64,000 bases of DNA, from the NCBI RefSeq assembly GCF_014058425.1, contig NZ_CP049366.1:310001-374000 (forward strand), written 5' to 3'. This document shows positions 32,175-39,980 of the stretch, piece after piece (the stretch's first letter is position 1; each line of letters opens with the position of its first letter). Source of the stretch: Companilactobacillus pabuli (GTDB lineage Bacteria > Bacillota > Bacilli > Lactobacillales > Lactobacillaceae). A program made the position numbers and the translations under genes. Under the pieces are notes generated by a model, which was not told where the DNA came from, ran no database searches, and saw only the letters and a list, made by a program, of their open reading frames with translations.

Positions 32175-33530
32175 ATGAAAGTAGTAGTTATAGGTTGTAC
32201 TCATGCGGGGACTGCTGCTGTGGAACAAATTCTGGCAGAACACCCTGGAACGAAAGTTACAGTTTACGAAAGAGACGATAATATTTCATTTCTATCTTGT
32301 GGGATTGCACTTTATTTAGGGCATAAAGTAAAGCATCTTGAAGACATGTTCTACGCAGATCCTAAAGATTTGGAAAAACTCGGGGCTAAAGTTTATATGA
32401 AGCATGATGTTTTAAAAATAGATTCAAAGAATAAAACTATCATGTGCGAAGATATGAAGACCCATCAAATTATCAACGACACTTATGATAAATTGATTAT
32501 GACCACCGGATCAACTGTTGCGGTGCCACCAATCATGGGAATTTCTGATACAAGAATTTTAATGTGTAAGAGTTATGCACAGGCAGAAGCAATTTATGAA
32601 ACTGCCAAAAAGTATAAGCACATTGCCATCGTTGGTGGTGGCTATATCGGTGTAGAACTAGCGGAAAGTTATGCTAATACTGATCATGATGTTTCGTTGA
32701 TTCAATCACGTGATCAAGTTTTAAATAATTATTTGGACAAAGATATGTCACAAAATGTTATTAACTTGCTAAAAGAACATGAAGTAAATATTTATTTGAA
32801 CGAACGAGTAACAGGTTTTACTAGAGATGAAGATGATAATGTTGTAATCGAAACTACCAAAGATGATCATAAAGCAGATCTTGTAATCGTCTGCACAGGT
32901 TTCGTCGCCAATACGGAATTGTTACGAGGTCAAGTCGATATGGATCGCCATGGGGCCATTATTATCAACGAATATACGCAAACATCTGATCCTGATATTT
33001 ATGCGGCTGGGGATGCTTGTACAGTAATTTTTAATCCGACTGGTAAACATGCTTATATGCCACTAGCTACTAATGCTATTCGTCAGGGTGCTTTGGCAGG
33101 AACCAATGTCTTTGGCAATACTAAAAAATATATGGGTACTCAAGCTACATCTGCTATGGAATTATTCGGTTATACGATTGCTTCAACCGGTTTGACATTA
33201 CGGCATGCTTTACATAGTAATATTAATGCTGATACGGTAATTTATCACGATTACTATCGTCCCAAATACATGCCAACGACTGAGATGTTGACAGTTAGAT
33301 TAGTTTACAACAAAGATAACCATTTGATTTTAGGTGCACAGTTCTTCAGCAAACACGAAGTGGCTCAATCGGCTAATACTTTGTCGGTCTGCATCCAAAA
33401 TAAAAACACAATTGATGATTTAGCATACATGGACATGTTGTTCCAGCCAAATTATGATAATCCGTTTAATTATTTAAATTTGGTTGCACAAGAAGCAGTA
33501 GCTAAAGAAAGAGAAGCTAAAACAAACTAA
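32175..33530 (+). CDS. nox: NADH oxidase / CoA-disulfide-reductase family flavoprotein, copy 1
   Basis: FAD-dependent pyridine-nucleotide disulfide oxidoreductase that typically reduces O2 to water with NADH in lactobacilli. FAD-binding GCTHAGTAAVEQIL, redox cysteine C42 (SFLSCGIALYLG), NAD-binding GGGYIGVELAES, and the second FAD motif (TSDPDIYAAGDAC). 451 residues. GAGGGAT precedes the ATG. The upstream 268 bp is AT-rich and holds only promoter-like sequence. A close paralogue lies 1.65 kb downstream. Confidence 0.92.
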   Translation: MKVVVIGCTHAGTAAVEQILAEHPGTKVTVYERDDNISFLSCGIALYLGHKVKHLEDMFYADPKDLEKLGAKVYMKHDVLKIDSKNKTIMCEDMKTHQIINDTYDKLIMTTGSTVAVPPIMGISDTRILMCKSYAQAEAIYETAKKYKHIAIVGGGYIGVELAESYANTDHDVSLIQSRDQVLNNYLDKDMSQNVINLLKEHEVNIYLNERVTGFTRDEDDNVVIETTKDDHKADLVIVCTGFVANTELLRGQVDMDRHGAIIINEYTQTSDPDIYAAGDACTVIFNPTGKHAYMPLATNAIRQGALAGTNVFGNTKKYMGTQATSAMELFGYTIASTGLTLRHALHSNINADTVIYHDYYRPKYMPTTEMLTVRLVYNKDNHLILGAQFFSKHEVAQSANTLSVCIQNKNTIDDLAYMDMLFQPNYDNPFNYLNLVAQEAVAKEREAKTN

Positions 33531-33582
33531 AAAAGGGAATTTCTTCAAGATAGTTTTGGTTCTTAAGTTAGGTTACTGTTAG

Positions 33583-33699
33583 ATGTCGTCGTCCATTCTG
33601 CTTTGTGGACGCTGGAACGTACTGGGCGCAACTTTAAGCCAATTCCAGAACCGGGAACAGTCTTAAAGCTGCCACCCCCGACTGGAAAACGGCATTTAT
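33583..33699 (-). repeat. Shorter structured element R2 (type II)
   Basis: Related to the reverse strand of the Y-shaped repeats: it shares GTCGTCC, GCTGGAACG and an ACTT..AGCC segment. ATGTCGT pairs with ACGGCAT, closing a structure with local hairpins GTCCA/TGGAC and ACTTTAAG/CTTAAAG. It lacks the second arm. The copy at 41155 has ACGACAT, keeping the closing helix. Confidence 0.65.
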
Positions 33700-33726
33700 T
33701 GTTTATTTCAAGTGATTCAAGCTAAA

Positions 33727-33783
33727 AAATAGCACCTATTCAGATATAGTCGATCAACGGCTGCCATTATCTGAATAGATGCT
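33727..33783. repeat. GCATC-type hairpin module, copy at R2
   Basis: Arms CTATTCAGATA / TATCTGAATAG inside GCACC/GATGC, with a conserved TAGTCGA loop start. The same module recurs at 41267 and 55058, where the variable stem positions change on both sides. It sits between convergent genes and can terminate both. Confidence 0.7.
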
Positions 33784-33796
33784 TATTTGTTTTCGT

Positions 33797-34480
33797 TTAA
33801 AATTTATCGTCGTTTGGTTCTAGTTTAAGCAAACGAGGTTTGCCATAATAATATCCTTGTCTTAAGTCAATTTCCAAAGAATCGGCTAATTGATCATCGT
33901 GATCGTCTTCAATACCTTCTAGAATAAAACGCAAATTGTGTTCTTTACTAAAATCACGCCAAAAGATGACCTTTTTTTCAATATCAGGGTCTCGTAATTT
34001 TTCTCCAAAATTTTGAATGGCAAATTTGATCTCGGAAGCCAATGGAACTAATTCTTTGATGTTTTCTAGTTGATTAACACCAGTCCCACAATCATCTAGA
34101 GAAAAATCCATACCATAATCAATGAAGTCTTTTATTAAGGGAATTAATTGTGAATTGGGCCAATTTTGGTCAGGGGCGTCCTCAGTCAGTTCAACGACTA
34201 ATCGTAAGGGACGTAAAATCCTTTGCGCTTCTATAATAGCTGTGCGAACTTCTGGATCCATCAATTGATTACGATTGATATTAACCGAGACAGAACCAAT
34301 TTTGAGTGATAATAATTTAGTTGTTGCAATTAAGACTGAGGCCATCGTGTGTGAGGGGATATCCGAAAAGTTATGGGGCGGTCTCCATCCTTGCTCAGTC
34401 TTTTTCTTCATCAATAACTCATAACCTATTAAAGAGTTATTAAATTTGTCAAGCTGAGGCTGAATAAAAAATCTGTACAT
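33797..34480 (-). CDS. Stand-alone EAL-domain c-di-GMP phosphodiesterase
   Basis: A single EAL domain without sensor or TM regions, 227 residues. The signature is GYELLMKK. Catalytic positions seem complete: VNINRNQL (Asn), ELTED (Glu), LDDCGTG (Asp-Asp), EIKFA (Lys), EGIED (Glu) and QGYYYGKP (Gln). Predicted to linearise c-di-GMP in the cytoplasm, opposing the two GGDEF proteins on either side. Convergent with the first NADH oxidase gene. Confidence 0.9.
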   Translation of the reverse strand: MYRFFIQPQLDKFNNSLIGYELLMKKKTEQGWRPPHNFSDIPSHTMASVLIATTKLLSLKIGSVSVNINRNQLMDPEVRTAIIEAQRILRPLRLVVELTEDAPDQNWPNSQLIPLIKDFIDYGMDFSLDDCGTGVNQLENIKELVPLASEIKFAIQNFGEKLRDPDIEKKVIFWRDFSKEHNLRFILEGIEDDHDDQLADSLEIDLRQGYYYGKPRLLKLEPNDDKF

Positions 34481-34541
34481 AACAAACTCCTTTTGACAAT
34501 CTTCTAATTCCCAAAGTCATGTTAAATCTATGGTAATGGTA

Positions 34542-34976
34542 CTACAAGTCTAGTTTCATGTCATGATGCAAGATGCCGGCTTCTTTGTATTGTTCGCCAA
34601 CGACTTTAAAACCTAGTTTAGTATAAAACATTTGGGCGTGATCCTGTGCACCTAGAATAACATACTGATAATCATGCTTTTTAGCAAAATCGAAAATATA
34701 TTTTAACAATTCTGAACCAAGATGCTTTTGGCGATATTCTTTTAAGACCGCTACACGTTGAATGTGAATTCCGTTGTCTGTGGTTACGAAAAATCTAGCA
34801 GTTGCCATTGGGGTTTGATCATCGTACAGAACAAAATGAGTACAATGATCTTCCAATTTATCAATTTCGATATTTTCAGGAACATTTTGTTCTTTTACAA
34901 AGACCGTTGTTCTAATTTTTAAACTATCATGATAAATTTCAGAGTTTATATCATTTGTATATTTTATTTGATGCAT
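34542..34976 (-). CDS. GNAT-family N-acetyltransferase
   Basis: Small acetyl-CoA-dependent acyltransferase similar in layout to YjcF/ElaA-type GNATs. The acetyl-CoA loop is VAVLKEYRQKHLGSELLKYI and the C-terminal motif is ALGAQDHAQMFYTKLGFKVVG-like (here VILGAQDHAQMFYTK). I use the ATG at 34976 (MHQIKYTND) because GGGAGCTG sits suitably upstream. Substrate unknown. It lies 61 bp upstream of the EAL gene on the same strand. Confidence 0.85.
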   Translation of the reverse strand: MHQIKYTNDINSEIYHDSLKIRTTVFVKEQNVPENIEIDKLEDHCTHFVLYDDQTPMATARFFVTTDNGIHIQRVAVLKEYRQKHLGSELLKYIFDFAKKHDYQYVILGAQDHAQMFYTKLGFKVVGEQYKEAGILHHDMKLDL

Positions 34977-35181
34977 CTTATTCAGCTCCCTAAATAAAAA
35001 AGTCAACACAAGATAATTATATTACAAATACTGCTCGATTTTTGTTCTATTTTTGATATAAAAAAATACAATTTTTAAAAAAGCGAATAATTTTATGCTT
35101 GATATAATTTACATATATATTGTGTTATGCTTAAAAGAATGGAATGAGTATACAAATGTACAGTAGAGGAGGAACCGACGA

Positions 35182-36534
35182 ATGAAAGTTATTGTTGTCG
35201 GATGTACACATGCTGGAACAGCTGCAGTTGAACAAATATTAACAAAGCATCCGGAGACTAAGGTAACGGTCTATGAACGCGATGATAACATTGCCTTTCT
35301 ATCTTGTGGGATTGCTTTGTATTTAGGAAGAATCGTTAACCGTCTTGAGGATATGTTTTATGCGGATCCTACCACACTTGAAGGTTACGGTGCTGAAGTT
35401 CATATGAAGCACAACGTCTTGAAAATTGATTCAAAAAATAAAAAAATTGTTGTTCAAGATTTACAAACTCAGGAAATTTTTGAAGATACTTATGATAAGT
35501 TGATCATGACAACTGGTTCTGAAGTTGGTGTACCGCCAATCAAGGGAATGGATAATCAAAGAGTTCTATTGTGTAAGAGTTATGCTCAAGCTAAGAAAAT
35601 TTATGAATCAGCATTAAATTATCCAAGCATTGCGATCGTTGGTGCTGGATATGTTGGGGTTGAATTAGCTGAAAGTTATGCTAACACAGTTCACGAGGTA
35701 TCTTTGATTCAATCACGTGATCAGATTTTAAATAATTACGTAGATGATGGTTTGTCACAAGAAATCATTGATAAATTAAAAGAACATGATGTGAAAGTTC
35801 ATCTTGGTGAAAGGGTATCTGAAATTGAAGATGGCGAACAATTAACTATTAAGACTAAAGCTGGCCATGATTATAAAGCTGATTTAGTAATTGTTTGTAC
35901 TGGATTCTTTGCCAACACTGATTTGTTGCGTGGACAAGTTCAAATGGATGGCTACGGTGCTATCATTATTAATGATTACATGCAAACATCAAATCCTGAT
36001 ATTTATGCGGGTGGAGATTCCTGTGTAGTTAAATTCAATCCAACTGGGGAATACCGTTACATCCCACTAGCATCTAGTGCCGTTCGTCAAGGTACTTTAG
36101 CGGGAATCAATATTTTCGGTAACATTCGTAAATATATGGGAACCCAAGCTACAACTGCAATGGAAATCTTTGGCTATACTTTGGCTGAAACTGGTTTAAC
36201 TTATAAAAAAGCCATCGCCAATGGTATCAATGCGGATTATGTAGTCTATAAAGATTACTATCGTCCAAACTATATGCCAACGACTGATATGTTAACAATC
36301 TACTTAGTTTACGACAAAGATACGCGTAAAGTTTTAGGTGCACAACTATTCAGCAAGCACGAAGTAGCCCAATCTGCTAATGCTGTTTCAATTTGTATTC
36401 AAAATGATAATACAATTGATGATCTAGCTTATGTCGATATGTTATTCCAACCAAATTATGATAATCCATTTAATTATTTGAATCTGGTTGCACAAATGGC
36501 AATTGATAAAGAAGATAAAATTGATAAAAAGTAA
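35182..36534 (+). CDS. nox: NADH oxidase family flavoprotein, copy 2
   Basis: Paralogue of the protein at 32175-33530, clearly alike along the whole length, including C42 in AFLSCGIALYLG, the GAGYVGVELAES NAD site and the C-terminal LFQPNYDNPFNYLNLVAQ. Presumed H2O-forming NADH oxidase. GAGGAGG precedes the ATG. It has its own AT-rich promoter region and is followed by a terminator. Confidence 0.92.
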   Translation: MKVIVVGCTHAGTAAVEQILTKHPETKVTVYERDDNIAFLSCGIALYLGRIVNRLEDMFYADPTTLEGYGAEVHMKHNVLKIDSKNKKIVVQDLQTQEIFEDTYDKLIMTTGSEVGVPPIKGMDNQRVLLCKSYAQAKKIYESALNYPSIAIVGAGYVGVELAESYANTVHEVSLIQSRDQILNNYVDDGLSQEIIDKLKEHDVKVHLGERVSEIEDGEQLTIKTKAGHDYKADLVIVCTGFFANTDLLRGQVQMDGYGAIIINDYMQTSNPDIYAGGDSCVVKFNPTGEYRYIPLASSAVRQGTLAGINIFGNIRKYMGTQATTAMEIFGYTLAETGLTYKKAIANGINADYVVYKDYYRPNYMPTTDMLTIYLVYDKDTRKVLGAQLFSKHEVAQSANAVSICIQNDNTIDDLAYVDMLFQPNYDNPFNYLNLVAQMAIDKEDKIDKK

Positions 36535-36538
36535 CTGT

Positions 36539-36582
36539 AAAAGAACCTCACTAATTTCGATTAGCTTGAGGTTCTTTTTTTT
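36539..36582 (+). terminator. Terminator after second NADH oxidase gene
   Basis: Stem AAGAACCTCA / TGAGGTTCTT with inner CTAAT/ATTAG and eight Ts. Confidence 0.88.
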
Positions 36583-36654
36583 GTTAGGCGTATTTCCGGA
36601 CTAGGGATTTGATGCTATTTGTTTAGTCATAAAAAAATAAAACTACTATCTAGT

Positions 36655-36814
36655 CCGGAATAGCAAAGAAAATTGGCTCAGTAGTGAAATTATTCTTAGC
36701 AACTTGTTGCTTAGAATAAGGCCGAGTTTTGAGATTTTGCGCACTTGGTTTATGCAAAAGCTCAAAATCGTGCCCACTACGTTCCAGCCAAATTTTCTTT
36801 GCTATGGAAGACGG
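36655..36814 (+). repeat. Y-shaped structured repeat, copy R3
   Basis: Basal stem TAGCAAAGAAAATTGGCT / AGCCAAATTTTCTTTGCTA with one bulged A, second stem GTAGTG/CACTAC, hairpin TTATTCTTAGCAAC/GTTGCTTAGAATAA, and hairpin CGAGTTTTGAG/CTCAAAATCG containing TTTTGC/GCAAAA. Near-identical to R4 and R6 (two to four differences over 160 bp). Preceded by CCGGACTAG, which is an inverted match to its own CTAGTCCGG start. The 444-bp gap between nox and GGDEF copy 2 otherwise holds a terminator and AT-rich sequence. Confidence 0.85.
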
Positions 36815-36978
36815 AATATTACACTATTTAAAAATACAATTAGTAATTTTTATAGAAAAAAATTAAAATATAAATTCACTTTTTTGAATAGCTTTTTTTC
36901 TTGTCGAAATGTATATTAAAAAAGGCGTTTCGAATGCTAGAATTTTTGTAGTTAATAGAATACTTTGAGGGTGATCAT

Positions 36979-38184
36979 ATGGGTTTAGGTGAAATCATTC
37001 GGATTTGCTTGAGCACTAATGCCTTAGTTACCGGAATCGTGACGGTCGGGCTAATAACCATCATCACCTATATTGCACTTACTTTTGAAAAAGATATTGA
37101 ATTATCTTCAGATTGGGCAAATAAATTAGTTTCTGGATTATCAGAAGTCATTTTGCTTTTTACAGCGAGTTTTGTCATTATTAAAGCTTTTGAAAGTCTA
37201 ACAGTAGGTAGTCAAATCGAATTGGGCAGCTTGTTCATTAATGCAGAATTGACGTTGTTTTTTTATTTTATGTTTATTTTTAATAATCGATTGATAGTCG
37301 TGTTAAATATTGCCTTGCCTTTGTTGTATTACTTAGTTTCTGATTCTCAACAGCATCAGGAAATAGTATGGCCTTTATTTATTGGCGCTTATGTATTATT
37401 AGCAATCATTACCGAATATCTTTATAGTCACAAGGATGAATTATACATTTTTGATTATAAGTATATCCTTGGACAAGTTTTATTTGGAACTTGTTGGTGG
37501 TGCTTGTTATGGCTGAACTACCATTGGCCTTTAGCTAACATTATTGGAATGTTGATATTATTCGAAGTCTATATGTTTATAGCTCGGATTATTGAAATAA
37601 AAATGCAGAATTATTTTTATGCTTTTAATCGGTTGAAAAAGAAAGTCAATTACGATGCCTTAACGGGTGTCAGAAATCGTGGTAATTTAAATAAATTTTC
37701 AAAAGTAGTTTATGATGAGCATCGTAAAGATCTATGGAAACCTTTGACTGTCATTATTTTTGATATTGATGGCTTTAAAAGTTTCAACGATCGCTACGGG
37801 CACGATATAGGGGATCAAGTGCTTCGGTACGTATCGCATTTGGTTGAGAGAGAACTTCATCTAGATAATAATGGGGGTAAAATATTTCGCTATGGTGGAG
37901 AAGAATTTCTCATTATCATTGAAGGAATCAATGGTGCTGAAAGTGTTAAGTTAGTTAAATCTATCAATAAGACTTTGAAAAATGTTCCACTTTTTACACA
38001 GGATATGAGTTTGAGCATTACTTTATCCTTTGGTGTGACCACTTTAAGGTCTACAGATAAATCCTTCAGCGACGTTTTCAGACGAGCTGATCGTTATTTG
38101 TATCAATCTAAGAATAGTGGGCGGAATTCTTTTACTGTTGAAGGACAGACACAGTCGAATGAAGACAAACAAAAAAACCAGTAG
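36979..38184 (+). CDS. Membrane diguanylate cyclase (GGDEF), copy 2
   Basis: Paralogue of the protein at 30698-31906: multiple N-terminal TM helices, then a GGDEF domain with FDIDGFKSFNDRYGHDIGDQVL and the active loop FRYGGEEFLIII. No RxxD inhibitory site precedes the loop (NGGK). 401 residues. GAGGGTGA precedes the ATG. Predicted to make c-di-GMP at the membrane in response to an unknown signal; the TM region has no recognised sensor fold. Confidence 0.9.
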   Translation: MGLGEIIRICLSTNALVTGIVTVGLITIITYIALTFEKDIELSSDWANKLVSGLSEVILLFTASFVIIKAFESLTVGSQIELGSLFINAELTLFFYFMFIFNNRLIVVLNIALPLLYYLVSDSQQHQEIVWPLFIGAYVLLAIITEYLYSHKDELYIFDYKYILGQVLFGTCWWCLLWLNYHWPLANIIGMLILFEVYMFIARIIEIKMQNYFYAFNRLKKKVNYDALTGVRNRGNLNKFSKVVYDEHRKDLWKPLTVIIFDIDGFKSFNDRYGHDIGDQVLRYVSHLVERELHLDNNGGKIFRYGGEEFLIIIEGINGAESVKLVKSINKTLKNVPLFTQDMSLSITLSFGVTTLRSTDKSFSDVFRRADRYLYQSKNSGRNSFTVEGQTQSNEDKQKNQ

Positions 38185-38207
38185 GTGGGGTACCTGACTG
38201 GTTTTTT
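38169..38207. terminator. Bidirectional terminator behind GGDEF copy 2
   Basis: Arms AAAAAACCAGT and ACTGGTTTTTT with inner AGGT/ACCT. It serves the + strand GGDEF gene and would also end a - strand RNA starting near 38512. Confidence 0.82.
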
Positions 38208-38512
38208 AGGTTGATCGATAGGAGCAAGAAATTAATTTACGTCATTGAATGATGGGGTATTCAATGAATCGGGGAGATTATTATGATCCGTTGTATTTTT
38301 GGGCAAATTTAAGAAATGAGTTTTTTTCTCCTATCGGCGTTGTAATTGGGAGTTACAACTTATCAACTGAATATCTAGAATAAGCATCTATGCATAGACA
38401 ATTTATTCTATATGGGAGGCAAAAATAAACTTTGAAAAGCTTATTCTAGACTTGGCAAAGTATATATTTTAGCCCCTCCTTCCTCTATGTTAGCGCTTTC
38501 TCTCATTGGTAC
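38170..38512 (-). ncRNA. Candidate cre-associated structured RNA on - strand (RNA C)
   Basis: The 535-bp gap between GGDEF copy 2 and fba has a strong - strand promoter, no substantial reading frame, and a terminator about 340 bases downstream. Helices between them: CTAGAATAAGC (38375) with GCTTATTCTAG (38439), GTTGTAA (38339) with TTACAAC (38353), CGATAGGAG (38216) with CTCCTATCG (38328), and TCATTGAAT (38242) with ATTCAATGA (38259). A - strand CCTCCC (near 38414-38419) sits in the first large loop, resembling the Shine-Dalgarno-binding motifs of Firmicutes sRNAs. Function is inferred only. Confidence 0.55.
38487..38501 (-). promoter_or_regulatory. cre-like site just downstream of RNA C promoter
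   Basis: ATGTTAGCGCTTTCT fits 14 of 15 positions of the CcpA site WTGNAANCGNWNNCW. It lies at about +11 to +25 of the predicted transcript, a repressing position. Confidence 0.6.
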
Positions 38513-38518
38513 AAAGTC

Positions 38519-38547
38519 ATTATAGCAAGTTTCTTTTTATTTCACAA
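38519..38547 (-). promoter_or_regulatory. Promoter of RNA C
   Basis: On the - strand TTGTGA (38547-38542), 17 bases, then TATAAT (38524-38519) preceded by TGC, an extended -10. Start expected near 38512. Confidence 0.7.
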
Positions 38548-38675
38548 TTCAAAAGCTCATGACATGTAGATGGATTGATTGAAGAAAATACTTAAGTAAT
38601 AGGTAGTTTAGAGGTTTTAAGCATAGTAAGAACTTTTTTAAAATATTGTTGGATATTTCACAAAGTTTCAAAGCA

Positions 38676-38707
38676 TAAAAAAAGACGAAGATCGAAATCT
38701 TCGTCTT
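38676..38707 (-). terminator. Terminator after fba
   Basis: AAGACGAAGAT / ATCTTCGTCTT around a CGAA loop, with a run of Ts on the - strand. Confidence 0.88.
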
Positions 38708-38719
38708 AATAAAAATTTA

Positions 38720-39589
38720 TTACTTGATTGATGGTGTACCGAACCATTTGATACGTTCGATAGTTGTATCAGTAATAGCTTTTGTACCAGGTGCAAGCAA
38801 CTTACGTGGGTCATAACCCTTAGCAGCAACATCCAAGTCTTTCTTGTCTTCGATGTATTCACGTGTAGCTTTAGCAAAGGCCAATTGTAATTCAGTATTA
38901 ACGTTAACCTTTGAAATACCCATTGAGATAGCCTTAACGATTTGTTCCTTAGGGATACCTGAACCACCATGCAATACAAGTGGTGTTGAGATTTCAGCAG
39001 CTAATTCTTGTAGACGGTCAAAGCTTAGACCCTTCCAGTTGTCAGGGTAAACACCATGGATGTTACCAATACCAACAGCTAGGTAGTCAACGCCAGTAGC
39101 AGCAAGTGTCTTAGCTTCTTCAACATCAGCTAATTCACCAAGACCAGTAATACCATCTTCAGTACCACCGATTGAACCAACTTCAGCTTCAACAGACATA
39201 CCCTTAGCGTGAGCTAATTTAACGATTTCCTTTGTCTTTTCAAGGTTTTCGTCGAATGGTAAGTCATGACCATCGAACATAACTGAGTTGTAACCAACTT
39301 CGATACATTCTTTGGCAGCTTCGTAGTTACCATGATCCAAGTGCATTACAACTGGAACTGTAATACCCATTGATTTGATTGTGTCTTGTACAAGGTGTAG
39401 ACATAATTCGTAACCACCCATGTACTTAGCAGCACCCATTGATGTTTGAACCAAGATAGGTGTTTGTGTTTCTTGGGCAGCAGCTAAAATACCACGTGTC
39501 CATTCCAAGTCGTTGATGTTAAAAGCACCAACAGCATATTTGCCTTTACGGGCATTGTTGAAAATTTCGTTACCGTTTGTTAAAACCAT
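38720..39589 (-). CDS. fba: Class II fructose-bisphosphate aldolase
   Basis: Zinc-dependent aldolase cleaving fructose-1,6-bisphosphate into dihydroxyacetone phosphate and glyceraldehyde-3-phosphate. Zn and catalytic segments: VMHLDHGNYEAAKE, MFDGHDLPFDENLEKT, VGNIHGVY and LVLHGGSGIP; phosphate loop KVNVNTELQ. I start at MVLTNGNEIFNNA (39589), preceded by GGAGG at seven bases, rather than at 39616. Length 289 is standard. Monocistronic. Confidence 0.96.
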   Translation of the reverse strand: MVLTNGNEIFNNARKGKYAVGAFNINDLEWTRGILAAAQETQTPILVQTSMGAAKYMGGYELCLHLVQDTIKSMGITVPVVMHLDHGNYEAAKECIEVGYNSVMFDGHDLPFDENLEKTKEIVKLAHAKGMSVEAEVGSIGGTEDGITGLGELADVEEAKTLAATGVDYLAVGIGNIHGVYPDNWKGLSFDRLQELAAEISTPLVLHGGSGIPKEQIVKAISMGISKVNVNTELQLAFAKATREYIEDKKDLDVAAKGYDPRKLLAPGTKAITDTTIERIKWFGTPSIK

Positions 39590-39693
39590 CGATAATCCTC
39601 CAAAAATTCCATTCATTATTTGAATACATTAATAATTCTAACTCAAAAGAGATAAAATTCCTACAATTTTTAACAAACTATTTCAGTAAACGC

Positions 39694-39876
39694 TTACCGA
39701 AAATGAAAATAACAGTAAAAGGCTATCAGGTAAAGAATAATTAGAAAGATTAAAATATACCACCAATATTTTTTCCCTGCAGATTTAATAAGTGTATTGT
39801 AAATTGCGATGACAGCAAAAAATGCGACTAGGGTGGTGAGAATGCTTAAAATTATTAAAACTGGTAAATTTAACAT
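39694..39876 (-). CDS. Small two-TM membrane protein, unknown
   Basis: A 60-residue frame with two long hydrophobic helices (residues ~2-27 and ~38-58) separated by KSAGKKYWWY. No family recognised. Ribosome-binding support is weak (AAAAGG about 14 bases before the ATG). It lies between fba and the divergent wecB gene. Reasonable as a small membrane protein but not certain. Confidence 0.45.
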   Translation of the reverse strand: MLNLPVLIILSILTTLVAFFAVIAIYNTLIKSAGKKYWWYILIFLIILYLIAFYCYFHFR

Positions 39877-39980
39877 GTTGGGATAACCGACCTTTTTTCA
39901 GAAAATAAGAGAAAACCTAACTACCTATATTAATACAGATATCTTTGATATACTGGAACTAATTTATTGAGGTGATAATT

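Noticed and set aside
32175-36534. Assembly duplication of the NADH oxidase gene
   Set aside because: The two genes differ throughout at protein and DNA level and have different flanks, so they are true paralogues.
36704-36919. 71-codon frame on the + strand
   Set aside because: It lies mostly within repeat R3, with low-complexity AT-rich sequence after it. Not a gene.
38440-38506. 21-codon frame starting ATGAGAGAAAGC on the - strand inside RNA C
   Set aside because: It would start only about six bases from the transcript 5' end without a ribosome-binding site, and no family is recognisable. Kept only as an alternative explanation for the transcript.
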